The notes beneath the pieces were generated by a model, which ran no database searches, was not told the DNA's origin, and saw nothing but the letters and a program-made list of their open reading frames with translations. DNA of 58,301 nt from JAAZPG01 sp012797375 (GTDB lineage: Bacteria > Acidobacteriota > Aminicenantia > Aminicenantales > UBA4085): positions 1 to 58,301 of the forward strand of contig CALMMC010000151.1 in the NCBI GenBank assembly GCA_937868205.1, read 5' to 3'. This document shows, piece after piece, positions 1 to 7,998 of the stretch. Position 1 is the first letter of the stretch. Each line of letters starts with the position of its first letter. Position numbers and translations under genes: made by a program.

Positions 1-2
1 CC

Positions 3-392
3 GGCGGCGTGGGTGCCGTCCCAGCGGTGGAGGTCTGGCGATCCGGGGGCGGCGACGATCTCCGCCGGCTCTACCAGGGGGCGCTCGCCTACCTCCTGCC
101 CGGCGAGGAGGATTTCGGCATAAGCGCGGTCGAGTCCCAGGCTTGCGGAACGCCGGTGATCGCTCTGGCCCGGGGGGGAGCGTTGGAAACGGTCCGGCCG
201 GGCGAGACCGGCTTGTTGTTCGAGGAGCCGACCCCCGCCGCCTTGGCCGCCGTTCTTGACAAATGCCGGGGGTTGAATTTTAATAAAGCCTCCCTTTGCG
301 CTCATGCCCGGACCTTTTCCCGGGACGGTTTCAAGGCGAAGATGGAAACCCGCCTGGCCGCCCTATGGCGGGAATTCAAGGAACCAAGGTGA
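3..392 (+). CDS. Glycosyltransferase, GT4 family, C-terminal part (5' end outside window)
   Basis: Only the last ~130 residues are present; the reading frame is open to the window edge, so the start is missing. The C-terminal half of a GT-B fold retaining glycosyltransferase is visible: the stretch EDFGISAVESQACGTPVIA is the nucleotide-sugar binding E-x7-E signature of family GT4, followed by GGALETVRPGETGLLF, which is also typical of the family. It would transfer a sugar from a nucleotide donor to a lipid- or glycan-linked acceptor at the cytoplasmic membrane. Its TGA stop overlaps the GTG start of the WbaP-like transferase gene, so the two are probably one exopolysaccharide or O-antigen operon. 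The exact sugar cannot be told from this fragment. Confidence 0.85.
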   Translation, partial: GGVGAVPAVEVWRSGGGDDLRRLYQGALAYLLPGEEDFGISAVESQACGTPVIALARGGALETVRPGETGLLFEEPTPAALAAVLDKCRGLNFNKASLCAHARTFSRDGFKAKMETRLAALWREFKEPR

Positions 393-1843
393 TCAGCCGG
401 TACCAGGCCAGACTGTCGGCTCTTTTCGTGGCCAGTGATGTGCTGGCCATCACGGCGACCTTCATTTATTCCTATGCCTTCCGTTTTCATTCCTATTTCA
501 TCCCGGTGGATCCGGCCAAGGGGATCCCGACCTGGCGCTCTTACTTGTTCGTTCTGCCCTTGTTCCTGGCCGTTCACTTGGCCATTTTTTTTCTCCAGGG
601 TTTCTACAAAAGCCGCCTCCGGCGGACCAAGATCGATGATTTCTTCTCCATCACGATCAACGCCGTCCTGACGCTGATTGTCGTGATGGCCGTCTCCGGC
701 TATCTGAACGCCTATTCCGGAGGCACGGCCCCGCTTTTCCGGGTGAACATCGTCAAGCTCTCCCATCTCTTTTTGGCCGTTTATTTCATCGGCGTGATCT
801 TCACGATTTCGTTCTTCCGCAACCAAATCTATTTCTTCATGAAGCGGCGGTTCGCCCGCGGCCTCAACCTCCGCAGCGTCCTGGTCGTCGGAGCGGGGGA
901 AATGGGCGTGGCCGTCGCGCAGAAGCTGTTCCAATACAAGGATCTCGGCTTCGTGGTCAAGGGCTTTCTCGACAACCACAAACCGGCCGGGAAAATCATC
1001 CAGGTCGACGGGGGAATCCCCGTTCTCGGGCCGGTCTCCGACCTCGGCAAGGTCATCGAAGCCCAGGGGATCCAGGAAGTCTACGTCGCCCTCGAGCTGG
1101 AAAATTACCCGGAAATGCTCGAAGCCCTCCAAGTCGTCAACAAGTATCCGGTCAACCTTCGTCTCATCCCCGACTTGTTCCAGCTCCTCACCCTGAAAGC
1201 CAACGTCCAGGACCTGGACGGCTTCCCGGTCATCTCGGTCGATGAAGTCCCCCTCCGCGGGGCCCGGCGGGTGCTGAAGCGGCTGTTCGACATCGTTGTT
1301 TCCGGATTGGCCTTGATCGTCCTGTCTCCGCTGTTCCTCATCGTCGCGATCCTGATCAAGATGACGTCCCGGGGGCCGGTGTTTTACAGCCAGGAACGGT
1401 TCGGCCTGGACGGCAAGCGATTCAAGATCCATAAGTTCCGGACGATGGTCCAAAACGCCGAAAAGGCCACGGGACCGGTCATGTGCGCGCCCGATGACGC
1501 GCGGATCACGAAAGTCGGACGGCTTCTGCGGCGGTACAGCATCGACGAGCTGCCCCAGCTGGTCAACATCCTCCGGGGAGACATGAGCTTGGTCGGCCCG
1601 CGCCCGGAACGGCCCGAGTTCGTCAAGGAATTCACCGACAGCATTCCGAAATACATGCTCCGCCACAAGATGAAATCAGGATTGACGGGCTGGGCCCAGG
1701 TCCACGGCCTCCGGCAGGGGACGTCCATCGAGAAACGGCTCGAGCACGACTTCTATTACATGCGGAATTGGTCCTTTACCCTGGACCTGAAGATCATCTG
1801 GATGACCTTTCGGCGGGGATTCATCGACAAATCGATGACTTAA
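389..1843 (+). CDS. Undecaprenyl-phosphate sugar phosphotransferase (WbaP/exopolysaccharide initiating transferase)
   Basis: 484 residues from the GTG at 389, which overlaps the upstream stop (gTGa); an in-frame ATG at 365 is the alternative. The protein has the three-part layout of the polyprenyl glycosylphosphotransferase family: hydrophobic N-terminal segments (first ~150 residues), a Rossmann-like CoA-binding-type domain beginning at LVVGAGEMG, and a C-terminal bacterial sugar transferase domain starting near KRLFDIV. The last domain carries KFRTM, SIDELPQL and GDMSLVGPRPE, which are the catalytic-domain signatures. It would move a hexose-1-phosphate from a UDP-sugar to undecaprenyl phosphate, the first membrane step of exopolysaccharide synthesis. 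Which sugar is used (glucose or galactose) is not evident. It converges on pgsA with only six bases between the stops. Confidence 0.9.
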   Translation: MISRYQARLSALFVASDVLAITATFIYSYAFRFHSYFIPVDPAKGIPTWRSYLFVLPLFLAVHLAIFFLQGFYKSRLRRTKIDDFFSITINAVLTLIVVMAVSGYLNAYSGGTAPLFRVNIVKLSHLFLAVYFIGVIFTISFFRNQIYFFMKRRFARGLNLRSVLVVGAGEMGVAVAQKLFQYKDLGFVVKGFLDNHKPAGKIIQVDGGIPVLGPVSDLGKVIEAQGIQEVYVALELENYPEMLEALQVVNKYPVNLRLIPDLFQLLTLKANVQDLDGFPVISVDEVPLRGARRVLKRLFDIVVSGLALIVLSPLFLIVAILIKMTSRGPVFYSQERFGLDGKRFKIHKFRTMVQNAEKATGPVMCAPDDARITKVGRLLRRYSIDELPQLVNILRGDMSLVGPRPERPEFVKEFTDSIPKYMLRHKMKSGLTGWAQVHGLRQGTSIEKRLEHDFYYMRNWSFTLDLKIIWMTFRRGFIDKSMT

Positions 1844-1849
1844 GAACGG

Positions 1850-2461
1850 TCAGCTTTCCTCGGCGGCGCGACGCTCCCGGAGAAGGCGGAGGCCGCGTTG
1901 ATAATAGAGAATCCACGAGGCCAGGGTGAACCCGGCCGTGAGGGCATAGAACACGAGCATCCACCCGGCTTGTTTTCCCAGGTGGTTTGTCAGCAGGACC
2001 AGAAAGACCGTCCCCACTTGGAAGGCCGTCGTTAATTTCCCGAGAAAGACCGGCAGGACGGTTTTAACTCCCATGATTAAATACGCCCAGAGAACGCCGC
2101 CGACGATCATCAGATCGCGGGCGAAGACGATGATCGTCAGCCAGAGGGGGACTCGGTTGGGACCGCCGATCCCGGGAAGAGTCAGGAGAATATAGGAAGC
2201 GGCGGTGAGGAGCTTGTCGCCGGCCGGATCCAGAATTGTGCCCAGGCGGCTCCTCTGGTGGAGATGACGGGCGATGAATCCGTCGAAAAGGTCGGAAATC
2301 GCGGCGATGAAGAAAATGACCAGGGGCTCGATGGTTTGCCGCTCGAGGAAAGTCCAGATGAACAGCGGAACCAGGAGGATCCGGAAGGCGCTGAGAAGGT
2401 TGGGGACGGTCAGGGCCGAGGAAACCCAGTCTTCCGCTTCCGGGCGATCCGTCCGGCTCAT
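1850..2461 (-). CDS. pgsA: CDP-diacylglycerol--glycerol-3-phosphate 3-phosphatidyltransferase
   Basis: 203-residue integral membrane protein of the CDP-alcohol phosphatidyltransferase family. The catalytic signature D-x2-D-G-x2-A-R-x8-G-x3-D-x3-D is complete (DLFDGFIAR, then G and DPAGD about residues 57-82). Several hydrophobic helices follow. It makes phosphatidylglycerol phosphate, the precursor of phosphatidylglycerol and cardiolipin. The start ATG at 2461 overlaps the stop of the TPR/SLH lipoprotein gene (ATGA), so it is the last gene of the miaA-hflX-lipoprotein-pgsA run. PgsA is favoured over PssA or cardiolipin synthase by the length and the N-terminal NLLSAFRILLVPLF block; other CDP-alcohol transferases cannot be fully excluded. 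Confidence 0.88.
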   Translation of the reverse strand: MSRTDRPEAEDWVSSALTVPNLLSAFRILLVPLFIWTFLERQTIEPLVIFFIAAISDLFDGFIARHLHQRSRLGTILDPAGDKLLTAASYILLTLPGIGGPNRVPLWLTIIVFARDLMIVGGVLWAYLIMGVKTVLPVFLGKLTTAFQVGTVFLVLLTNHLGKQAGWMLVFYALTAGFTLASWILYYQRGLRLLRERRAAEES

Positions 2462-3795
2462 TTCCCGGGTTCTTTCGCCAGGCCGGCCAGCAGGTCCAAG
2501 ATTCGGATCGCCTCCGCGCCGGGCACAGGTTGGTCGGGCCGGAACGTGCGATCGGAGAAGATATCCATAAGTTGGAATGAAACGGCCGCGATGATCGCCG
2601 GGGCGTAGGGATGGTCGGCGGGGACATCGGCTAGATTGATCCGCTCGGGCGGGATTTGGACGACGATCGTCCGGCCTTTTTTCCGCAGGTATTCGACCAG
2701 GTGGACGACCGTTTCGGCCATCTCGGCCCGGTTCATCGTTTTTTTCGGCTGGAACGTGTGATTGGAATAGATCTCCATGATCCCGGAGGCGGCGACCTTG
2801 ACGATGAACGTCCGGGCCCAGGAGGTCGAAATGTCGACAAGAACGGGCGGCCGAACGGCTACTCCGATCCAGATGTCATTGAATTTTGCCCCGATCAGGG
2901 CGGCCACATCCTCCTTGGTCACGGCCTCCAGGCCGGGGATTTCCCGGTATTCGTCGGGGAGATCGACGACTCCCAGCCGGGTTTTCAGGGCTTCCAGGCG
3001 TTCGGCGACCGTTTTATCGGAAGGATCGAGCGCCTGAAGCTTCTGGAAGGCGTCCAGGCTCCGGGAAAATTGGTTCATCTGGTAGAGCGTCTCGGCGTAT
3101 TCGCGGAGAACGGTTCGGTCCAGGGGATTGTTCTCGGCGGCCAGGCCGAGGTGAAACAAAGCCCGCGGGTAGTCTTTTTCCCGGGTGAACAGACGGGCCA
3201 GGGAAACGTGAGCGATCTGAAGCTTCGGGGCGTATTCGAGGACCTTGAGGAAGGCCTCCTTGGCCGCGGCCGTCTTTCCCGTGCGGGCGGCCGCGTCGGC
3301 CTCGAGGATCAGGCTTTCGACGATCGCCGTCCGCAGCTCGTCGGCCTCTCTCCGGGCGAAGGCGTTCTCCGGATCCCGTTTCAGCACTTCGAGGTAGGAT
3401 CGCAGGGCGTCCTCCCGGCGGCCCCATCGCCGGTAGACCTGTCCCAAACCGAGCTGGGACGTGACGGCGTCCGGAGAGACCGTAAGGGAGCCGACAAAAT
3501 CGGCCTCGGCCGCGGTCAGGTCGTTGCGGAGGAGGGCGATATAACCCATCGCCGTCCAGTAGAACGGATGGCTTTCCCCGAGGCGGAGAACCGCTTTTTC
3601 GGCCTTGTCCGCCCGCTCCAGCCGGAGGAGATTCCAGACCTTGTCGACGGCGATCCGGTCGTCCAGAGAGAGAGCCGCGGAGATCTCGGCCGGCGGATTT
3701 TCCAGGTAAATGGTCGGCTCGGCGGGCGGGCTTATGGTCGCGCAAGCGGCGGCGGCGAGGACGGCCGCCAGTGTTCCAGCCGTTTTCTTTACCAC
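2458..3795 (-). CDS. TPR-repeat lipoprotein with two C-terminal SLH motifs
   Basis: 445 residues. A short signal ending in AAAC at about residue 18 looks like a lipobox, so the protein is probably lipid-anchored outside the inner membrane. Residues ~50-290 are tetratricopeptide repeats (for example QLGLGQVYRRWGRREDALRSY). The last ~120 residues hold two S-layer-homology-type motifs, one with SWARTFIVKVAASGIMEIY and F-x-P followed by NRAEM, the other with HPYAPAIIAAVSFQLMDIF and FRPDQP. SLH modules bind cell-wall polymers or periplasmic partners; their pairing with TPRs on a lipoprotein suggests an envelope scaffold. The gene lies between hflX (7 nt overlap) and pgsA (ATGA overlap). The precise function is unknown. 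Confidence 0.78.
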   Translation of the reverse strand: MVKKTAGTLAAVLAAAACATISPPAEPTIYLENPPAEISAALSLDDRIAVDKVWNLLRLERADKAEKAVLRLGESHPFYWTAMGYIALLRNDLTAAEADFVGSLTVSPDAVTSQLGLGQVYRRWGRREDALRSYLEVLKRDPENAFARREADELRTAIVESLILEADAAARTGKTAAAKEAFLKVLEYAPKLQIAHVSLARLFTREKDYPRALFHLGLAAENNPLDRTVLREYAETLYQMNQFSRSLDAFQKLQALDPSDKTVAERLEALKTRLGVVDLPDEYREIPGLEAVTKEDVAALIGAKFNDIWIGVAVRPPVLVDISTSWARTFIVKVAASGIMEIYSNHTFQPKKTMNRAEMAETVVHLVEYLRKKGRTIVVQIPPERINLADVPADHPYAPAIIAAVSFQLMDIFSDRTFRPDQPVPGAEAIRILDLLAGLAKEPGK

Positions 3796-5048
3796 GTCGG
3801 TTCTCCTGAGACGATATAGGCCGCTAGATCAATGAGGCGAGACGGCTCGGCCATGACCCGGGCCTCGAGATGACCGGCCCCTTCCCGTCGCTTCAGAATC
3901 AGCGAGCGTTTTTCGAGTGAAGCCCAAATATCCTCCCGGTCATGAGGGACGCGGATATAAAATACCCGGAGGCCTTCGAAAAGTAAAGCGCGGATGCGGC
4001 TTTTCAGGGCCGGAAGGCCTTCCCCCGTCACCGCGGATAGATAGACGCTTTCGGTTTCGATCTCGTTGCGGGCGAGAAGAGCGCGGCGGTCGGGGAGACG
4101 GTCGATTTTATTGTAGATCCGGATCGTCGGAATGCCCCGGGCCCCGATTTCGGCCAAGGTTTTCTCCACGGAGGCGGCCTGCGCCTCGGCGTTCGGCGCG
4201 GAAAGATCGATCACGTGAAGGATCAGGCCGGCTTCGAGGACTTCCTCGAGGGTTGCCTTGAACGAAGAGAGGAGGGCCGGGGGGAGACGCTTGACGAAAC
4301 CGACCGTGTCGCTGATGAAGTAGGGCAGGCCGTCGGGGAGCGCGGTCCGGCGGACAAGGGGATCCAAGGTGGCGAACAATTGGGGCGAGGTGAACGCCGA
4401 TTCTCCCGCCAGGCGGTTGAACAGCGTCGTTTTCCCGACGCTCGTGTATCCGACGAGGGCGGCCGTCCGGATCAAGCTTTCCTTCCGGCTTCGGCGCTGG
4501 CCGGCCCGGCGGCCGGCGACCGAACGGACTTCGCGGCGGATCCGGGCGATCCGGGCTTCGATCCGGCGGCGATCGGTTTCCAGCTTCGTTTCGCCCGGCC
4601 CGCGGGTTCCGATGCCGCCGCCCAAGCGCGAGAGAGCTTTTCCTTTTCCCGTCAGGCGGGGAAGAAGATAGGTCAACTGCGCCAGCTCGACCTGGAGCTT
4701 GCCCTCCGTTGTCCGGGCTCTCCGGGCGAAGATGTCCAGGATCAGCTGGGTCCGGTCGATCACCCGAGCTTCCAGGGCTTGTTCCAGGCTTCGCTGCTGG
4801 GAGGGCTTCATATCCTGGTCGAAGAGGACCAGGTCGGCGCCCGTTTCCCGGAGGATTCCCTCGATCTCTTCGACTTTTCCCCCGCCGATGAAAGTCCGGG
4901 GGTCGGGCGAAGCCCGGGTTTGAAAAACCTTCCGGGCGATCCGGGCGCCCGCCGCCCGGGCCAGGTCTTCCAACTCGGCCATCGATTCGATCGCCTCCGA
5001 ACGGTCTCTGGACGAGGTCATCAGATGGACGAGAACGGTCCTGTTCAT
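3789..5048 (-). CDS. hflX: Ribosome-associated GTPase HflX
   Basis: 419 residues, normal for the family. The N-terminal HflX domain has the FIGGGKVEEI block and the glycine-rich GGGIGTRGPGETKLETDRR linker that is diagnostic of HflX. The G domain follows with P-loop GYTSVGKT, switch DTVGF and specificity motif NKID. HflX splits or rescues ribosomes under stress using GTP/ATP. The start overlaps the miaA stop (ATGA-type, 4 nt), giving the common miaA-hflX order; no hfq gene lies between them as it does in gammaproteobacteria. Alternative Obg/Era GTPases are excluded by the HflX-specific linker. Confidence 0.95.
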   Translation of the reverse strand: MNRTVLVHLMTSSRDRSEAIESMAELEDLARAAGARIARKVFQTRASPDPRTFIGGGKVEEIEGILRETGADLVLFDQDMKPSQQRSLEQALEARVIDRTQLILDIFARRARTTEGKLQVELAQLTYLLPRLTGKGKALSRLGGGIGTRGPGETKLETDRRRIEARIARIRREVRSVAGRRAGQRRSRKESLIRTAALVGYTSVGKTTLFNRLAGESAFTSPQLFATLDPLVRRTALPDGLPYFISDTVGFVKRLPPALLSSFKATLEEVLEAGLILHVIDLSAPNAEAQAASVEKTLAEIGARGIPTIRIYNKIDRLPDRRALLARNEIETESVYLSAVTGEGLPALKSRIRALLFEGLRVFYIRVPHDREDIWASLEKRSLILKRREGAGHLEARVMAEPSRLIDLAAYIVSGEPTW

Positions 5049-5977
5049 CGCCGCTCCGCCCGTCCCGGCGCCGGCAAAACCGACGCGGGATCGGTTTCAT
5101 CCGGTTGGATCCAGCGGACGCCGGGCATTTTCCGAAACCAGGTCATCTGCCGCTTGGCGTAATGGCGGGTGTCGATTTTGGTGAGGGCGGCCGCTTCGTC
5201 CGGGCCGATTTCCCCCCGAAGGAGGCGGAGGACGTGCTTGTAGCCGAGGGCTTTGAACGGCGCGGCCGATTCCGGAACGCCGCCGGCCAGAAGTCGGCGC
5301 GTTTCCTCGATCAAACCGCGGTCGAACATCCGGTCAACCCGCTCCTCGATCCTCCGGTAGAGATCGGCCCGGGGACGGTCCAAGCCGATTTTAACGGGGC
5401 GTTCGTCCCCGAGAAGTCCTTCGGTCCGTTTGAAGTGCTCGGAGATCGGCCGCCCGGTGAGGGTGAAGACTTCCAGCGCCCGGACGATGCGGATCCGGTC
5501 GCGCCGGCCGGTCTTTGCCGCGTAGGCCGGATCGACGGCGGCCAGGCGCTCCCAGAGGACTTCCGGCCCGCGCTCGCCGGCTTCGGCGTCCAGGGCTGAT
5601 CGGACGGCCTCGTCCCGTCCCGGACCCGGGAAAAGACCGTCCTCGAGGGCTTTGAAATACAGGCCCGTCCCGCCGACGACGAGGGGGATCCGTTCCCGTT
5701 CGCGGACGGCCGCGATCGCCTCCAAGGCAAGGGCGGCGAAATCGGCGGCGTGGAATTGCGTCCCAGCGTCGGCCACGTCGATGAGGTGATGGGGCACGCG
5801 GGCCCTGTCCTCGGCCGAGGGCTTGTCCGTGCCGATATCGAATCCGCGGTAGACCTGCATGGAATCGCAGCTGATGATCTCGCCCCCGCGCTCTTCCGCC
5901 AGGCGGAGGGCGAAGGCGCTTTTCCCGGACCCCGTCGGGCCGAGGATGAAGACGAGGATTCGTTCAAAGGATGACAA
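5045..5977 (-). CDS. miaA: tRNA dimethylallyltransferase MiaA
   Basis: 310 residues. It has the P-loop LGPTGSGKS, the SCDSMQVYRGFDIGTDKPS block, PHHLIDV, and VVGGTGLYFKAL, all MiaA signatures. The enzyme prenylates A37 of tRNAs reading U-starting codons. No ATG is available: an in-frame stop lies shortly upstream and the first possible start is the TTG at 5977, directly preceding SSFERILVFILGPTG. This TTG lies inside a 29-codon upstream reading frame (stop at 5964), so translation is probably coupled to that small gene. It is followed by hflX with a 4-nt overlap. Confidence 0.93.
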   Translation of the reverse strand: MSSFERILVFILGPTGSGKSAFALRLAEERGGEIISCDSMQVYRGFDIGTDKPSAEDRARVPHHLIDVADAGTQFHAADFAALALEAIAAVRERERIPLVVGGTGLYFKALEDGLFPGPGRDEAVRSALDAEAGERGPEVLWERLAAVDPAYAAKTGRRDRIRIVRALEVFTLTGRPISEHFKRTEGLLGDERPVKIGLDRPRADLYRRIEERVDRMFDRGLIEETRRLLAGGVPESAAPFKALGYKHVLRLLRGEIGPDEAAALTKIDTRHYAKRQMTWFRKMPGVRWIQPDETDPASVLPAPGRAERR

Positions 5978-6053
5978 AGCGGATGATGAAGACGGCCGTC
6001 CATACGGTCGTCAGGAGAAGAAGGGCGAAGACCTGCCGGCGGCTCAAGCGCAT
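5964..6053 (-). CDS. Putative 29-residue single-pass membrane peptide between DUF4388 gene and miaA
   Basis: ATG at 6053 to TGA at 5964 reads a 29-residue peptide: a basic start (MRLSRRQ) followed by about 20 hydrophobic residues (VFALLLLTTVWTAVFIIRF) and VIL. Its ATG overlaps the 3' end of the DUF4388 gene by 10 nt and its stop overlaps the TTG start of miaA by 14 nt, the kind of nesting seen with translational coupling. No known family is recognised. The positive-inside charge and a helix-length hydrophobic stretch favour a real membrane peptide, but 29 codons can arise by chance in GC-rich DNA. Confidence 0.4.
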   Translation of the reverse strand: MRLSRRQVFALLLLTTVWTAVFIIRFVIL

Positions 6054-7147
6054 CCGATTTTCTCCAGATTCCGGACGAGCGCGGTTTCCTGGCCCGGCCC
6101 CAGGGTTTTCCGGACCGCCAACACCTCGGCTGTCAGGATTTCGTCATAGCCTCGGACGATGGTCCGGAACACGTCCTCGGGCAAATGCTCGACGCTCAAG
6201 CGAAGGGCGGCGTCCACTTCCACCTTTCCGTCGAACTGAAGGGCCATTTTTTGGAAAAGCGGCCCCAGGGAAGGGCGGATCTCGTCGAGCGCCCGGTTTA
6301 AAACGGTGACGGCGACCGGGCCGATTTCCTTGGAAACGAATTTGAAAATGAAGGCGCATTTTTCATTGAGGGCTTCAAGGATTCGACCTTGTTCCGCCCC
6401 GGGCGAGACGGCCGGAGTTTTCTTAGCCGCCGAGGGTTCGGCCGGAGCCAGAATGCCCAGGCAAAGGAAGGCGAATAGGATTTTCCGGCTTTCCCGGGCC
6501 CCGAGCTCGCTCCGCTCCTGGAACCTGCGGAGGGAGGGAGCGCCGCTGAGGATCTGGAGGGCGTAGCGCTCGGGCGGCTCGAATTTCAGGAGGGGGAGGA
6601 AAAACGGGGCGGAAACGCGGACCGGCTCTTCCTCGCTCGGCAGGCGGCGGGCGATCATCGCGTCGTTGTGCATCTGCCGGATCCCCTCGAGAATCAGGTC
6701 GGGGGTCTGGAGCCGGCCGAGACGGTGGCCGCCCGCGAGCACGGACTCGGGATCGAAAGAATACTCCCCGTCTTCCCGGTCGAAGAGGGTGAACATCCGG
6801 CGGGCGAAAAAGGATTCGGCCAGGCTCCAAAGGGGGATCGGGCCGAGAAGTCCCAACTCGCCCAAAGCCTTGAGAACGGTGAGATTCTGACCCGAAGCCG
6901 TCCGTTCGACGCGGGCCGCTTGTTCGGTCGACAGAACTTTTTTCCGGACCAAGGCGGCTAAAAAATCCTTGGGATCAGATCCGGATTGGGCGACGAGAAG
7001 GTGTCCCTTGTCGAAAAAGACGATTCGTTCCCCCTTTTCGCTCCGGACGGTCAGACGCCCGGTTCGTTCCTGTCTCCAGAGATCGTGCAAAAGGCGGGGA
7101 AACGGGATATCCGCCAGCGTTCCTTCCAGCGGGCGTTCTTTCGACAT
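6044..7147 (-). CDS. DUF4388 (PATAN-type) domain protein
   Basis: 367 residues, no signal peptide or membrane segment, so cytoplasmic. Residues ~5-110 match the DUF4388 pattern (LEGTLADIPFPRLLHDLWRQ, TGRLTVRSEKGERIVFFDKG, LLVAQSG), a domain found in bacterial signalling proteins of deltaproteobacteria and acidobacteria, often beside response regulators. The rest is helical and unassigned; the last ~110 residues (from about EQGRILEALNEKCAFIF) form a separate alpha-helical piece. A strong TTGACA/TAAATT promoter ends only 6 nt before the ATG. It heads the run leading into the 29-residue peptide and miaA. A signalling or protein-interaction role is inferred only from the domain. Confidence 0.7.
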   Translation of the reverse strand: MSKERPLEGTLADIPFPRLLHDLWRQERTGRLTVRSEKGERIVFFDKGHLLVAQSGSDPKDFLAALVRKKVLSTEQAARVERTASGQNLTVLKALGELGLLGPIPLWSLAESFFARRMFTLFDREDGEYSFDPESVLAGGHRLGRLQTPDLILEGIRQMHNDAMIARRLPSEEEPVRVSAPFFLPLLKFEPPERYALQILSGAPSLRRFQERSELGARESRKILFAFLCLGILAPAEPSAAKKTPAVSPGAEQGRILEALNEKCAFIFKFVSKEIGPVAVTVLNRALDEIRPSLGPLFQKMALQFDGKVEVDAALRLSVEHLPEDVFRTIVRGYDEILTAEVLAVRKTLGPGQETALVRNLEKIGCA

Positions 7148-7153
7148 GCCTTT

Positions 7154-7182
7154 AATTTATCGTCCGGCGGCGGGGCTGTCAA
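7154..7182 (-). promoter_or_regulatory. Sigma-70-type promoter of DUF4388 gene; predicts leaderless mRNA
   Basis: On the minus strand TTGACA (7177-7182), a 17-bp spacer and TAAATT (7154-7159). Only 6 nt separate the -10 box from the ATG at 7147, so transcription should begin at or next to the start codon, leaving no room for a Shine-Dalgarno site. Confidence 0.7.
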
Positions 7183-7286
7183 CGCAGTCCAAAGAGGGAA
7201 GGGAAACGCCGATTCATCGCGTTTCCCCGGTTTTGCTCCGCCGGGCGCGGAAATAAGGTTAATTAGCCTGTGTCTCCCTATCGGGC

Positions 7287-7997
7287 TCAGCCCAACATGG
7301 ACCGGCTGAGGAGGCCGAGGGCGATATTCACCGCGACTTTGGCCGCCCAGAAGGCGTAGGAAAGAATCATTCCTTTTTTCAAGGGGATTTTGAACGCCGC
7401 GGCGAGACCGAATCCCAGCACGCCGAACATCCACAGCTGGAAGAAATCGACCTGGCCGAGGAGGAGGTAGGTCAAAGACGTGATTTCAGCGCCGGGGGCT
7501 AGAAGGGCCAGGCTGGTCGATGTTTGAATCACCGATTTCCGGATGAGGATCAGGGCGGCTCGGACAAGATTGCCGAGCAGCCCGTCGATCAGCTTGGCGT
7601 GGAGAAGAACGGAGAAAACGGGAAGGAAGGCGCCCTCCGACGAAAACATCCGGCCGAAAATGAGGAGAAACAGGGCTTGGATCGCGAGGAACACGCCGGC
7701 GAAGGCCGGCGAGACGACGAGCGAGCGAAAGGCCAGCCCGCCCGGCTTCGGATTTTCCATCCGGGCCATCATCTCGTCGAACCGCTCCTTGCCCATCCGT
7801 TCTTGGATCTTGACATTGTCCTTCAGGGCCGCGGCCGAGTCCTTGGCGCTGTACGGCGCCGCCACATAAGAGAAAACGGCCGTCAGGGCAAGGATGAGAA
7901 TCAGGATCGCGGCGATCGGTTTGGGCCGGGCGGCCGCGTCGGCCATCGTCCGGGCCGGTTCGAAAAAAACGCCTTGAATCCGCTGGGCGAACGTCAT
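7287..7997 (-). CDS. Yip1-family integral membrane protein (YknW-like)
   Basis: 236 residues from the ATG at 7997, which begins one base after the stop of the ABC ATPase gene (TGAcATG); longer upstream extension would lie inside that gene. The N-terminus reads MTFAQRIQGVFFEPARTM, the usual Yip1 lead-in (a conserved F-x-x-P before the first helix), followed by about five hydrophobic segments. In Bacillus the Yip1 protein YknW helps assemble the YknXYZ efflux complex; here the neighbours are YknX- and YknY-like, so a similar accessory role is likely. The function of the domain itself is poorly defined. No permease gene follows. Confidence 0.72.
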   Translation of the reverse strand: MTFAQRIQGVFFEPARTMADAAARPKPIAAILILILALTAVFSYVAAPYSAKDSAAALKDNVKIQERMGKERFDEMMARMENPKPGGLAFRSLVVSPAFAGVFLAIQALFLLIFGRMFSSEGAFLPVFSVLLHAKLIDGLLGNLVRAALILIRKSVIQTSTSLALLAPGAEITSLTYLLLGQVDFFQLWMFGVLGFGLAAAFKIPLKKGMILSYAFWAAKVAVNIALGLLSRSMLG

Positions 7998-7998
7998 G

